Assembly (NCBI GenBank): GCA_025618425.1
Contig: CM046851.1
Location: 62,001-126,000, forward strand
DNA length: 64,000 nucleotides
Source: Heliocidaris tuberculata
Lineage: Eukaryota > Echinodermata > Echinoidea > Camarodonta > Echinometridae
Direction: 5' to 3'
In this document: piece by piece, positions 1-11,745 of the stretch
Layout: each line of letters opens with the position of its first letter
How positions within the stretch are numbered: position 1 is the stretch's first letter
Notes under the pieces: model-generated
Database searches by the model: none
Seen by the model: the letters and a program-made list of their open reading frames with translations, nothing else
What the model was told of the DNA's origin: nothing
Position numbers and translations under genes: made by a program

Positions 1-420
1 TTTTTCATCGACTTGTGTATACGTTTCTTAATTCGTAAACAGGTAAATGAAATTATACACTCGTTCCAATTTTTCCCAATTTAGGGCTCGATAAATCATT
101 AAACAAACTGAACCCAAATAGTCGATGATTAAACCTGGTCTGTAGTTAGTCCGCTTTCGAAAACAGGCAAAAAATATAGTGGAGTCCGTGGGTTTTGAAT
201 GGGGTGTCGGCAAATATTTACAAAGACGGGAGGAAATATTGTAATTAACTTTCATAATTTTTTAGGACAAAGCTATAATTATGTACAATTTTTTTTTTTT
301 TTTTAAAGAATGAATGTTTTACAGGTATTTTACAAGTATTATATCCCCAATCCCGCTCTCCTCTAATTATGATATTCTCGGATTAATTCCGTCTTTATTT
401 ATTGTTTTTGCCACTATCTA

Positions 421-474
<54 letters not shown>

Positions 475-476
475 AT
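421..476. repeat. (TA)n microsatellite
   Basis: An almost pure TA dinucleotide run with one TG interruption. Confidence 0.95.
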
Positions 477-595
477 GTGTGAGACAGTTTTTGCAAACCC
501 TGCAGTTATTTCCACAAAAAGGAAGTCAGTAAGGAGGAACAATGAATTTAGCTACGCAAATTATTTCTCTCATTCAATTCAATTGACTTCTCACA

Positions 596-600
<5 letters not shown>

Positions 601-678
<78 letters not shown>

Positions 679-680
679 AT
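601..680. repeat. (TA)n microsatellite
   Basis: A TA dinucleotide run of roughly 75 bp. Its translation gives a poly-Ile/Tyr frame that is not a gene. Confidence 0.95.
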
Positions 681-2072
681 TGTGAGAAATGGAAATGAGA
701 GAATAATGGTTGCGTAGCTTATAAAATCAAAGTTCCCCAGAGCTGTTTTTCGCTTCTAGTCAGTTCCTTAGACCCACATTTCGGGGTTGACTGAGGCACA
801 CCCCTGTAGAAAAAAAAAAAAAAAATCTGAGTCCCCCCCCCCCCCCGGGATTCCGCCCGTCAGAGATGCGCAGGAGTTCCTCTTTTATTTAAGCGGATCT
901 CCCACAGTATATATTCCCACTCCAACCACTATTATTGTTAAGTACTACAAGCAAAGAAATTTGGTTTTGCTTTCGTTCATGATGATCTATTACAGAGTAC
1001 ATACATGTATTTTCTTTTTAGGGTAGGCGCGAGGACAGGACACAATTCATACCACAACCAGGAACTGTACACTGATACATTGGTCTGCTCCTTTACTTAC
1101 TACTCATATTTCACCGCTACAAGCCATAAATAGGGGTAAGTTACTATTGAGAGATTTTGTGAACCTATTGAAAAGTATTCCGTAATACATATTCTTCTAT
1201 ATTTTATGCAGTGCAACAACAACAACAAAATTAAAAGGAAAAAAAATATTCTGTGCCAACACCACTATATAAAAACGTCTCTGTACACAATGTGTCAACA
1301 CATAATCCGATCCCTAGTCTAGAGTTATCCGGTTTTTATATTTGGTTTATTCCCCTACGCTGCTCTTTCTCTACCATATCCCACACAGAGCGCGACTCTC
1401 CATTAATCGTGCGATCCCCAAATTTTCACTCGTTGAGGGTGGAGTTCTAGGACTGTTATTGTTGTCAGGAGGGAAAAAGGTAACATTTTAAAAAACGAAA
1501 GCAGTGATTCAACAAAAAAAATTGACATTTTTTTTTTTTGGGGGGGGGGGGGTTCAACCAATCAAAATAGCTGTCACATCATCAGAATGATCTGAACTTT
1601 CAGCTGCTGCTTCATTTTTTTTACTTTGGTTAATTTGGCGCGAAGTTATCAAGAACAGAAGGAAGAAAAAGATTTGACCAGCAGTCCTTGCTCACACAAA
1701 AATGGGAAAAACTTTAAAAAGAATAAATCGAAATGGACAGTACTTATTGTTTAAGAAATGAAGATTTATTCATATGATATTAAAACTGAAAAGTCAAATT
1801 TTATAAAACTGCTTCACTTTTTTGATATTGAGCTAACTTTAAAAATAAGCTGAGACGAGATGAAACAATTAAAAAAGTAGTTTCTGCACGCGTGTGAAAA
1901 AGTGTACATCACGTTTCCATATGATTGTAAAATGAGTCTATTACTTTCTTTCTCTCGGCCATTTAACTGCCCATCATTCGCTTCAACAGCAACGGGGGGG
2001 GGGGGGGGCTTTTACAACCCGATCAGGTTCAGTTTGGCTCTTTCAAATTTTAGATCTAAAAGTCTTCTTTAA

Positions 2073-2112
<40 letters not shown>

Positions 2113-3379
2113 TAAATTCCTCATAACCTGAAATATGTGATTGTTTTTCCCTTATCGTTATCTGAGATTTTGCAAAATGTGTAACCCCCCCCCCCCCCTC
2201 CTGAAATAGAAATAGAATCCTGTTTCGGCCCCTGTGCTTACAAACTACACTATACGGAAGACGTTCTCACCCTTGTCTTTTGTTGTTTTACTTACATCTG
2301 TGTATTTTAGTATTTCAAAAAGTGCCTAGACATTTCACTTTCCCCAAGTCCTTTGCGTGCAACAAACATCCTTCTCCACTTTGGCTCTGAGAAAAAACGA
2401 AACTCTGTACCACGCCTATATTTTCATCGCCCAGCTTGAAGTTTTCAGTGATTTAGAAGACATCGCTTTCGTTTTCTTGGAGTTGAGACTCAGTCAAGCT
2501 TTCACACTCTTTGCTCGCATTTTTAAAATGAGTCTTCCAGAGTCTTTTTTTTTTCTTTTTCTTTTTTTTTTTTTTTTGCGTATGTTAGGTTGCTAATGTT
2601 TCTACCCTCAATCGAGTGGAGAAAAAAGAAGAAAGAAAAAAAAAAAAAAGGAAGTGGAAAGAAAATGATAGGATCCTTTCCTACTTCCTGCCCTAACCGG
2701 TGGAATTGTTATTTCCATTTCATCCAGCCAGTAATAACGGTACCACCCCACGACGCCACTGCCCCCTTCCCCCTTCCAATCCCAATCACTGGATATGATG
2801 CTGGGCGTTGATTTTAAGAGGAATACGATGCCTGCAGAACTAGCTGCCGCTTGTTTTAACGAGGAGTTTTGGGTCAGGTGTTCTAGCCAAAATAATAATT
2901 TTCTCCATGTTTATCAAACATTTTTTTTTTTTTCAGTGGTGCAACAATTTCATTATCTATTGACTTTTTTCATCAAAAATTATGAAAAAGATAAGCAGAG
3001 TATTTAACTCAACACTGCACTCACAACCTGCAATATCAGTCCTACATTTAATAAATTCTTAATGTGCTTCTTTTATTGTTATTTCTCATGCTATTTCACT
3101 TATGAGTTAAATTTTTACCTGGGGCATTTTTACCTCTTGACATTTTGTACTTGATGATTTCACGTCTGGAACTCTTAGCTCTGACATGTTTTCCTCTAAT
3201 AATTTTTCCTCAAATGTTTAATGCACCTTTCAATCAAAAACGTTTTCTGTAGTTGAAAATACGCCATTGCTTTCAAAATTGTGTAACTTTTGTCTTCCTT
3301 CCCACAAGCCCAGCGGTATACATTGTGCTGTATACACATATATACCATGTATACATTCATAGGAGTAGCTCTGAGTGTA

Positions 3380-4295
3380 CACTCTTAAAAAAGTTGGGCA
3401 AAAAAATGCCCAATTTTTAACCAACACTGGGCAACATACTGTCCACACAACTTTTGGTTAAAATTTGCCCAACTGATGTTGGGCAATCCATTTACTATGT
3501 TGTTGGGCAAATTAAATTGCCCATCAGTTGGTGACCCATTAGATTTTACCCAACTCTACAATTGCCCAACTGTTGGTTATATTCTCAGTTGGGTAATTAT
3601 TGCCCAACCAATCTTACCCAATAGGATTGCCCAACCCTCTATTTGTTCAGCTGTTTGGTAACAAATATCATGTGGTTGGGCAAATTCAGCTGCCCAATTT
3701 ATTGTTTCCTTTTTCCTCCAACCTAGGTAAAAAAAAATGAAATCTGCTTGTTACGTCCTTCTGGGTCTTAACCTAATCAATCCTAACCTATCCTATTTTA
3801 AGCTATCCTATCCTATATCTTAACCTATCCTATCCTAGTCCTATCCTATCCAGTTAGTGCAAGCTAGTGCAAGCTCTTATATACCCCTTATATTTTTTTA
3901 TGCATTCGGTGACAGTTAGTAAATCGGGCCACCCCAAACCATACGCTACTAAAAATTCATGAATATTCATATAAGTGTTTTCCCCAATATTGGGTAAAAA
4001 TATTTACCACAAGTTGGGCAAAAGCGAATTTCTAACCAACCATCAGTTACCCAACAAAATTTACCCAACTGGCAAAGGAAATGTGACAAAATTACACAAC
4101 TACAGGGCAACAAGTACCCAACCCATAATTACCAAATACTGTTGGTAAATATATGCCCAATATTTAGGTAAAAAGTATTGACCAATATTGGTTACACCAC
4201 TCGAGTGTCCAGTTGGTTAATAATAGCCCAGAATTGGGAATATTTTTAACCAACCAGCAGTTACCCAACTAAATTTACCCAACATTTTAAGAGTG
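3380..4295. mobile_element. CAC-ended foldback element built of TTGGGCA words (E1)
   Basis: The element starts CACTCTTAAAA and ends TTTTAAGAGTG, an 11-bp perfect terminal inverted repeat. It is flanked on both sides by TA (3378-3379 and 4296-4297). Both arms are filled with the word TTGGGCA or its complement TGCCCAA in both orientations, spaced about 15-25 bp, so each arm can form many small hairpins. The centre (about 3715-3960) lacks the word and contains a CCTAT pentanucleotide run. No coding capacity is seen. The ends, 2-bp duplication and word-array design match elements at 28696, 31936 and 34135. The superfamily is not certain; CAC ends are known in the CMC (CACTA) group, but this is inference. 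Confidence 0.8.
3784..3853. repeat. (CCTAT)n-like pentanucleotide repeat
   Basis: Degenerate CCTAT/CCTAA units inside the centre of the foldback element at 3380-4295. Confidence 0.8.
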
Positions 4296-4297
4296 TA

Positions 4298-5281
4298 GTA
4301 CTCTATTGGAAATATTATCCCCTATTGTAAGGTATTATTCTCTCTCTCTTTCTGCAACATTATAAATATTAGTAATGCTCTTCGAAATTGGGCCAGCATA
4401 CGATTTGCATAACAAATGATATCTCTGCGACTCGGTGAGCAAAAGGTATGCGTTTTTTGTTGTTGTTGTTTTTTTGTTTTGTTTTTTTTTTTTTTGTTTT
4501 TTTGTTGTTGCTGAATAGGTATTTTCACATGAATATTGAAGGCAACAATAATTATATAGAATGAAGAGTGATGATTTATGCTTTTTCGGGAGGAACACAG
4601 CAGGTTCTACGCGCTCTAAAATATCCACACCTTTTCTTGAATTCGACTGACTTGTTGATACATGATCTACCTCCGCCCATTGTACATGAACCTCTGCATT
4701 AATCCCAATGAATTGATTTCCCAACATACATACATAGCAAACTTCCCTAGGGGATTCCCATTAAGTAGAAAAAATTCCCCCACTGGGGATTCCCATTAAG
4801 TGGAGAAAATTCCCCCATGGGGATTCCCATTAAGTAGAGAAAATTCCACCACTTTTTTGTGCGCACTTAATCGAGCACGCAAATGCTATTCTATTTTCGA
4901 AAAAAAAAATACGTCCCCCCCCCCCCCCCCTCGTATGTACAGGCATGCTGCCAATAACATCATTATGCAAAAGCGCGCACCAGTGCACAATTTTTATCCA
5001 ATTAATTCTCTTAATTATATTTTGAACAGCAATTTCTTTGCAACCGGTAACGTTGCACAATGGACGGCTCTGGGGCCGTCTTCATTCAAAATGTTGGCTG
5101 AAAAAGCCATCTTTTGGAGCAAGTAAACTATCGTAGTAAAGTACCTATTTGTAACATTTATATGGTGATGTTTAGTTTATTTTGAGTTTTACAAATTGTT
5201 ATTAAAGCTCTTCCATTGCTAGGGATGCGAAACTTTTGTTATTATTCCGCAAAGCACTGAACATGAAATGAACGGGGTAAT
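4298..5281. other. Non-coding DNA between two foldback elements
   Basis: No gene is recognised. It contains a T-rich run with TTG interruptions (4452-4510) and a poly-C tract (about 4915-4931). The small open frames here run through these tracts. Confidence 0.6.
4750..4850. repeat. Three tandem ~34-bp units
   Basis: GGGGATTCCCATTAAGT starts at 4750, 4785 and 4819, each time followed by an A-rich spacer and TTCC. GGGGATTCCC resembles an NF-kB site, but three tandem copies in a repeat are not evidence of a regulatory role. Confidence 0.8.
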
Positions 5282-7058
5282 GGCGCAGTCACATATTGAC
5301 GATTTAGCCAGCGTATGCCCGACGTATCAAAATTTTTCTAAAACGCTGGCATACGCTAAACTATCGATTTTTTTTCCTTCAATTTTTAGCGTATACATAA
5401 CGTATTAGTAACTTATATAAAACGTTTCGATAACTTATACAAGCGAATGCGTAGCGTGTTGCCGGCGTTTACAACTTACGCCCAACGATAGTCTAACTTA
5501 TGCATAGCGTTGGCGAGTGGCGACCGTTGGCGATTTAGCCAGCGTATGCGCAGCCGACGTATGCCGACGCATGAAAAATTTTGGAGAATACGCTGGCGTA
5601 CGTCGAATAAGTTATGGGTAAGTTTTGTATAAGTTAAGAGCACGCTGAAGCACGCTGGTATACGTTAGTGCGGCGAGGTCGTCGAAATTTTTTTTTGCAT
5701 GCACAAAAATGTCGATGTATGCAAGCGTATGGCTCATGCGTCCCGCATACGCGGGCCATAAGTTGAAAGTAAGTTATGCGATCGTTGAAACACGTTCACA
5801 CACGTTACTTATAAGTTACTCATAATATAAGTCGAAATACGTCGAGATAATGTCCAGCGTACCCAAAACTTATTTCTAACCTATGAGTAACGTGCTTTGA
5901 ACCTTTGTGTAACGTATATCGAACTTATCTCCAACGCATATTGACTTATTATGTAGACTTATTTGACGTGTTCCGGACGACCACAGAACTTACTGAACGT
6001 GTTTCTAACTTACAGCTACTTTCTATGGCGTACGGTGATGTTGATACTGCGATGTCTAGTGCGGTTATGATTTGAATCGTTGTTGTTATTGTTGATTCGT
6101 GTTAAATGGCAATCAGTCAATTTTGACTATTATCACCAACAATATTTTATCCTTATTTTTCTTTCACAGATATACTTTAATCATATAAAATAATACAATT
6201 TAATGCTCTCGAATCGTCGAGTGGCAGCCTTCTTATAGGCTACGACACGTGATCGTCGGCGATACGCTGCCGCGCGCTATGCATATAAAGTTAGACTACC
6301 GTTGGGCGTAAGTTGTGAACGTCGGCAACACGCTAAGCATTCGTTGGTATAAGTTATCTATAAGTTATCGAGACGTTCTATATAAGTTACTAATACATTA
6401 TGTAAATGACCAGGTCGTTATGAATACCCCTTTGTATAACCCAAAATTGCAAACAAAAAAAAAACTTCGTCCGGAACACGTCAAATACGTACATACGTCA
6501 ATATGCGTTTGAGATACGTTCGATATAAAGGTGGTGTCACACCTTGGCGTTTTAGCCAGCGTATGCCCGACGTATGAGGAATTTGGCGAATACGCTGGCG
6601 TACGTCGAATACGTTACGGGTAAGTTTTGCATACGTTAAGAGCACGCTAAAACACGCTGGTATACGTCGTCATACGGCGAGGTCGTCGAAAAATTTTGTG
6701 CAAGCACAAAATTTTTCGACGTATGCCAGCGTATGGCCCATACGTCCCGCATACGCGGGCCATAAGTTGTAGGTAAGTTACGCGATCGTTGACACACGTT
6801 CACACACGTTACTCGTAAGTTACTCATAAGTCGAAATACGTCGAGATATAGTCTAGCGTACCCCAAAACTTACTTCTAACCTATGAGTAACGTGCTTTGA
6901 ACGTATGTGTAACTTAACTCCAACGTATATTGACGTATGAAGACGTATTTGACGTGCTCCGGACGATCACAAAACTTACTGAACGTGTTTCTAACTTACA
7001 GCTACCGTATAATGGCGTATTGACAACGTTTAGAGGAATTGGTATATAAAAATGGGGT

Positions 7059-7157
7059 TCACAGGAGGAACCCATCAGAACTCATGAAGACACGTCCACG
7101 CCCCCGCCCACGGCCAGGGGACTTCTTGGCAGCGTTCTTCGAAGTTTTCTTCGGCAT
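7059..7157 (-). CDS. Small Lys/Arg/Gly-rich ORF in foldback centre
   Basis: A 32-codon minus-strand frame starts at the ATG at 7157 and ends with TGA at 7059-7061. It begins MPKKTSKNAAKKSPGRGR and becomes hydrophobic at the end. Lys, Arg and Gly dominate the first 22 residues, like the tail of a histone or another small chromatin protein, but I cannot assign a family. A TATA box lies 62 bp upstream, which would leave a leader of about 35 nt, the arrangement of replication-type histone genes. The frame stops where the left arm begins, so it may be the truncated 5' end of a captured gene. The older copy (5530-8167) lacks this frame although it keeps the upstream part. Expression is unknown. Confidence 0.3.
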   Translation of the reverse strand: MPKKTSKNAAKKSPGRGRGRGRVFMSSDGFLL

Positions 7158-7189
7158 GGCGGTGGGGTTGATACGGTGATGTATAGTGC

Positions 7190-7230
7190 GGTTATGATTT
7201 GAATAGTCGAGCGGCAGCCTTTTTATAGGC
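7190..7230 (-). promoter_or_regulatory. TATA-type core promoter in foldback centre
   Basis: On the minus strand TATAAAAAG occupies 7227-7219, followed about 30 bp downstream by a plausible start region (around 7193) and then by the ATG at 7157. The corresponding stretch in the older copy has TATAAGAAG at 6237-6229, so the segment is shared between copies. Promoter activity is inferred from layout only. Confidence 0.35.
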
Positions 7231-7594
7231 GATCGTCAGCGATACGCTGCCGCGCGCTATGCGTAAGTTAGGCTATCGTTGGGCATAAGTTGTGTACGCC
7301 GGCAATACGCAAAGCATTCGTTGGAATACGTTACTTATAAGTTAACGAAGCGTTCTATATAAGTTAATAATACGTTATGTATACGTCCAACTCGTTATGA
7401 ATACGCTAAGTATACGCCCAGAGTTGAAAAAAAAAATCAAAGTTCAGCGTATGCCGACGTTTTAGAGAAATTTTGATACGTCGGGCATACGCTGGCTAAA
7501 ACGCCAAGGTGTGACACCACCATTAATTACACATAGGTTCAAAGCACGTTATTCATACGTTTTGGGTACGCTAGACATTATGTCGACGTATTTC

Positions 7595-7875
7595 CATGGG
7601 CATCGCCAGGGGGGGGGGGGGGGGGGTGCGGAGGGTGCGAACGCACCCCTCTCCAGACACAAAAAAAAAAGGATTTTTTGTTGTTGGGGGGGGGGCGTCG
7701 CCGGGTGGGGGGGGGGGGGTGTCTTTTGAAAAGGGCGACATGTTTTTATTGTGTAGTGTCGAACAGCTCATATCTGCGCCACAAGCACCACTGCCTGACA
7801 TTGGAGTTGGTAAGTTTTGTCTTTTTTTTTCCAAAAGGCACCCCCCCCCCCTTGAAAAAGCTGGTGACGGCACTG
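7595..7875. mobile_element. 281-bp GC-looped MITE, copy 1 (5-bp duplication)
   Basis: The ends CATGGGCATCGCCAGG and the complement of GCTGGTGACGGCACTG are similar inverted repeats. The element is flanked by ATTTC on both sides (7590-7594 and 7876-7880), and removing it plus one ATTTC joins the arm of the surrounding foldback element correctly. The interior has poly-G runs and poly-C; no gene. A second copy with its own 5-bp duplication lies at 19159-19447. A hAT-related family with 5-bp duplications is possible. Confidence 0.8.
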
Positions 7876-8170
7876 ATTTCGACTTATGAAGAACTTACAA
7901 GTAACGTATGTGAACTTGTGTCAACGATCGAATAACGTACCTACAACTTATGGCCCGCGTATGGGGGACGTATGAGCCATACGCTGGCACACGTCGAAAA
8001 TTTGTGTGCATGCACAAAATTTTGCGACGACCTCGCCGAACTACGACGTCTACCAGCGTGCTCTTAACTTATATAAAACTAACCCATAACTTATTCGACG
8101 TACGCCAGCGTATTCGTCAAATTTTTCATACGTCGGCATACGCTGGCTAAAACGCCAAGGTGTGACAGCT

Positions 8171-8378
8171 ACATTACCTCGTTATTCATAAGGACCGCTA
8201 GTCATAATGACCGCTATTCATAACATTGGCGTAGACATAACGCGTGACTTAATAAATAGCGGTCCTTTATAAATAGCTGCCCTTATAAATAGCGAGCAAA
8301 CCATAGACAAATTACCTCGCTATTCACAAGGAAAGCTAGTTATAATGACCGCTATTCATAACATTGGCGTAGACAGGT
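8171..8378. repeat. Direct repeats, ACCTCG-TATTCA family
   Basis: A segment of about 65 bp containing GACCGCTATTCATAACATTG appears twice (about 8174-8236 and 8314-8373). AATAGCGGTCC and similar complements lie between, making small palindromes. A further fragment lies at 11251-11330. Confidence 0.7.
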
Positions 8379-8435
8379 CCTCATAAGTGGGGGGTATAAT
8401 TTCCCTCAAGGACCATGTATATATATATATATATA

Positions 8436-9463
8436 CAGTGCGTCCCAGAAAAAACGAAACCCTAAAACAAAAGGTTATTGTGACCACACTACGTGCTGTA
8501 TGACAATAATTATTTACTTTCCATAAACTAAAAGTATTATGCTTTTAAATGATACCTTAATTGATGGCATCCATTCGTGTATGCTTTACAGAGCAGCAGC
8601 ATTTTGAAAATGACATGTAAAAAACTCAGTTGTGCCAGATTTGGGTAAAACCGTGAAAACGGTAGGATCACATGGGAACATGACCCAAATGTAACGTTAC
8701 TTTTAAAACCCTGCGAGAAGACTGTTTTCATATGTTTCTTTCAATAACGAGGGTAAGGATAATGCCCTCATCATAAAATAAAGGATGGTCAATGTTTTGT
8801 CGATGTTGGGGGTAAAGAAAGGGCATGTTTTGTATTGAAATGGTACCTGCAATCGAAATGAAAAGTAATTTTTGAATTTTGAAGAACTGCAATTTCTGAT
8901 AAGAACAAAGTGGACAGAAAGGTGATATTTTTCATAAAAGTAAAGTTAATGGCACTTTTCATTGTCATCAAAAGGAAATACAAGGTTGAAAGGGCACATA
9001 AGGCAGAAAAAATATCAAGATTATGGCAATTTCCCACCTCAGGAGGGGCACTTTTTTATCTTTTGAGAGAAATTCATTGATTTATGAAATTGTTGGGGCG
9101 TACACCCCTGCCCCCACTGGAAATTGGTATTGACCCGTGTTTTATGAATTTCTGATTGAATGCATGTCATCACACTAGGGAATGTCATGTATCATATCTC
9201 TTAAAGCTGATATTTCCCTTGTGTCATGTTCGCATGTGATCCTAACGTTTTCACGGTTTTACCCAAATCTGGCACAACTGAGTTTTTACATGTCATTTTC
9301 AAAATGCTGCCGCTCGGAAAAGTATGTACAGATGGATAACATTAAGGTATCATTTAAAAGCATAATACTTCTAGTTTTTGGAAAATAGATAATTATTGTC
9401 ATAGAGCACATAGTGTGGTCACAATAACCCTTTGTTTTAGGGTTTCGTTTTTTCTGGGACGCA

Positions 9464-9466
<3 letters not shown>
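8436..9466. mobile_element. Tc1/mariner-like foldback element, ~1 kb
   Basis: The left end CAGTGCGTCCCAGAAAAAAC is matched exactly by the complement at the right end, and the two arms stay clearly complementary for about 250 bp (8436-8690 against 9210-9466) with scattered differences. TA flanks both ends, inside TA-rich DNA. CAGTG ends and TA targets are usual for Tc1/mariner-type non-autonomous elements. The centre (about 8700-9200) has no transposase frame. Confidence 0.85.

Positions 9467-9512
<46 letters not shown>
9467..9512. repeat. (TA)n microsatellite
   Basis: A pure TA run separating two inverted-repeat elements; it may have grown from their TA target sites. Confidence 0.9.
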
Positions 9513-9515
<3 letters not shown>

Positions 9516-9762
9516 TCGGTGGGGTGATAAAACCTAGTATCTCAAACTTTGATGAAAATTACTTTTTTTGTGTTAATCTTCAGATAATCAGTCAAGTGAT
9601 GTCCTGTACAAATTCCAGCTCTCTTACTCCAAAAAATGAAGCCACTGTGGCATGTCAAAGGGAAGACAATCCAATTTCTTAGTGTTATGGCAGCCATGTT
9701 TTTTTCACTCTCCCGAACATTTAACTTTTTTGAGACTTAAGGTTTTCTCGCCCCACCATCGA
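9513..9762. mobile_element. 250-bp MITE with ~24-bp imperfect ends
   Basis: The left end TCGTCGGTGGGGTGATAAAA and the complement of the right end (TCGATGGTGGGGCGAGAAAA) match at 16 of 20 positions. Both sides are TA-rich, consistent with a TA target. There is no coding capacity. Confidence 0.6.
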
Positions 9763-11250
9763 TATATATGTATGTATATGCTTTTTCTCTTTATATGTCC
9801 AAGATACAACTTTAGCACTGTGCTTTGCAGTTTTGTAATATGATTTGAATATTTAGCAAGCGAGCACACAATATTTAAAATTTGTGAGATCACAATTGCA
9901 TTGTAAAATAAAAACGGGGAAACACAATTCTGATGGGGTTTCATTTGCAAAATTTCACAATGAAAATTTATTTAATGAGCTATACTTTTATTACAAGCGA
10001 GCATAGCGAGCGAGCATTTTGGAATATTGGCTCTTAGTCACTTTGGATTAGGGGCACATGTTTTGTAAAAGAGAAACGTGCTAATTATCATGGGGAAAAT
10101 GACATTTATTAGAAAAATAAATTAATGTGTAGAAAAGGTAGAAAAGGCAGTTATCAGAGGGAAAAAAAATGTTCTTATAAAGTAGAAAAATTAAATTAAA
10201 TATTATTACAAAGAAAAAAATTGCTTTTTACATTAAAAGGGATAAAAGGGATAACTGCGCTTGTTGAAATAGGAGCATTTATCAAAGGTAAGATGCAGAA
10301 TGAGGTGTAATTATCAAAACGGGCACTTATAAAAATATGGAACGGGAACTTAATCGAAAGAAAAATAGGGGTTCTTATCTGAAGTTTAAGGGAAAAGTAG
10401 GGGCACTGTGCCCACATGCAACCCCCGCAGCGGTGCTTCTGACCGGGTCTACATGTTATGATTGTCATTTCATCATTCTTCTATGTATAGTTGGGTGATG
10501 ATGACACATGTCATCATCCTCGATAAATATTGGGGATGATGTATTCCCTCTTTCCCAATCCACATTCGATGCATGTGACTATATTTTCATTTCAATTTTG
10601 AAAATTGTTATTATTACTAATAACTTGAGGGTGGCAAAATTGCATTAAAAGGAAAGTTGATACCGAGTGAACCCCCTCAATCGAGAATAATTACATGTAC
10701 TTTTAATCTAAATAATTTTCCTGCATTATGGCTTTTTAAAAAAAAAATCACCTCAAAATATATTAGGGGATGGTAACACAAGCCACCCCCCCCCCTCCCC
10801 CTACTTCATTTTTTTAAATTATACCTCCATATCCCTCCCAGATCAACACCCATCTTATACAATTTGAATTAGATGGTTTTTCACTTTTTAGTAGTGTAAA
10901 AATATATCGGAAAAATCAGAAGTAACGACAGAATTGTAGATAACTATTGATAAATTCATATAAATCTACAATATTTTACATAAATAATATCAATGTCGAA
11001 ATAAAGGATATAAAAATTTGAATAACATTACCAAATATATCAAATTATATTTTTCTACAACACATAATAGAAATGTATATTTCCCACCGTTTATTTATTT
11101 ATTTATTTATTTTTTTTTTTTTTTTTTTTTTTGGGGGGGGGGGGGGTTTGAAACCTGGGGTATGTTTGTACACATCATCCCCCTACCTGAAAAGTTAGGG
11201 GATGCATACCCCCATCCCCCCCCCCCCCCCCGCCGCTATCTACGCCCCTG
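9763..11250. other. Non-coding AT-rich DNA
   Basis: No gene is seen. It contains a GAGCGAGC-type motif near 9995, a poly-C patch near 10787, a TTTA run into poly-T then poly-G at 11092-11147, and poly-C at 11217-11231. These look like decayed repeat tails. Confidence 0.6.
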
Positions 11251-11330
11251 AATTCATAAGGATCGCTATCCATAACGCGTGACTAAATGAATAGCGGTCC
11301 TTTATAAATAGCGAGCAGACCCTAAATGAA
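11251..11330. repeat. Fragment of the 8171-8378 repeat family
   Basis: It shares the words ATTCATAAGGA, AACGCGTGACT and AATAGCGGTCCTTTATAAAT with 8171-8290. Confidence 0.65.
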
Positions 11331-11639
11331 TTGTCAGTGTTGGAAAGGAATATAAGAGCCAGCTTTACAACAGTCAAAGTGTGACTATACTACATTATGT
11401 TTTCTGTGATTTTTACAAAATGTTCCCTTCAAAAAATCTGTTACATTGTGTGATAAATGTAATAAGAAAGAAATAAGAAACATGTTTCACTGATAGCCGA
11501 CAAGAAATTCAAATTTCAAAAAGAAAAACTTTACATACATGTACAAAATTGAATCTCTGCTGATCACGTACTTATCATTGATTCTGAAGTAGTTGATTTG
11601 AAGGATGAAAACTGCCAACAACAAACCTTTTGTCAATTA

Positions 11640-11745
11640 CTTGTATATCAAAAAAAAATGATTTAAATCAATGATTTTTTTTTTAAATCACGTTGATTTA
11701 AATCACGATATAAATCGCGATTTAAAGTAACATGATTTAAACCAG
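11640..11745. repeat. GATTTAAATC palindromic mini-repeat
   Basis: Five or more copies or variants of the palindrome GATTTAAATC occur in about 100 bp. Confidence 0.75.

Larger units (their letters stand above)
1..3379. other. Non-coding AT-rich DNA with simple repeats
   Basis: No coding segment is convincing in either strand; the open frames are short and cross microsatellites. The stretch holds two long TA runs, a CT run at 2079-2104, poly-T/poly-G junctions near 1530-1553, and poly-G or poly-C tracts near 838, 1995 and 2186. Nothing conserved is recognised. Confidence 0.7.
6530..7521. mobile_element. Complete ~1-kb foldback element (inner copy)
   Basis: It begins GGTGGTGTCACACCTTGGCG and ends with the exact complement; near-identity of the two ends extends for about 45 bp. 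Past that the arms differ but use the same ACGTA/ACTTA vocabulary. The centre (about 7020-7240) is different in composition and holds, on the minus strand, a TATA box and a short basic reading frame. It is inserted in the right arm of an older related element, since 6480-6529 and 7522-7570 together match a continuous stretch of this copy's own arm in reverse complement. Target duplication is unclear (AT-rich flanks). Confidence 0.8.
5282..8167. mobile_element. Nested foldback elements made of ACGTA/ACTTA words
   Basis: This is a nest of related foldback elements. The shared terminal motif TTAGCCAGCGTATG occurs at about 5301, 5531 and 6551. Its complement closes the arms near 7483 and 8138. 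The arms are dense in ACGTA and ACTTA and their complements. The piece at 5282-5515 resembles the inverted right arm of the 6530-7521 copy. The arm at 5530-6480 pairs with 7522-8167, and the copy at 6530-7521 interrupts that pair. The right arm also contains the 281-bp MITE at 7595-7875. No transposase is visible. Long-inverted-repeat elements of this style (TU elements) are known from sea urchins; relationship is inferred only from design. Confidence 0.75.

Noticed and set aside
475..717. Open frame with poly Ile-Tyr
   Set aside because: Product of a TA microsatellite.
4750..4850. Triple NF-kB-like sites as an enhancer
   Set aside because: The sites are part of a simple tandem repeat far from any recognised gene.
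7511..7935. Several Gly- or Pro-rich open frames on both strands
   Set aside because: They run through poly-G and poly-C tracts of a MITE and recur in the same way at 19092-19656.
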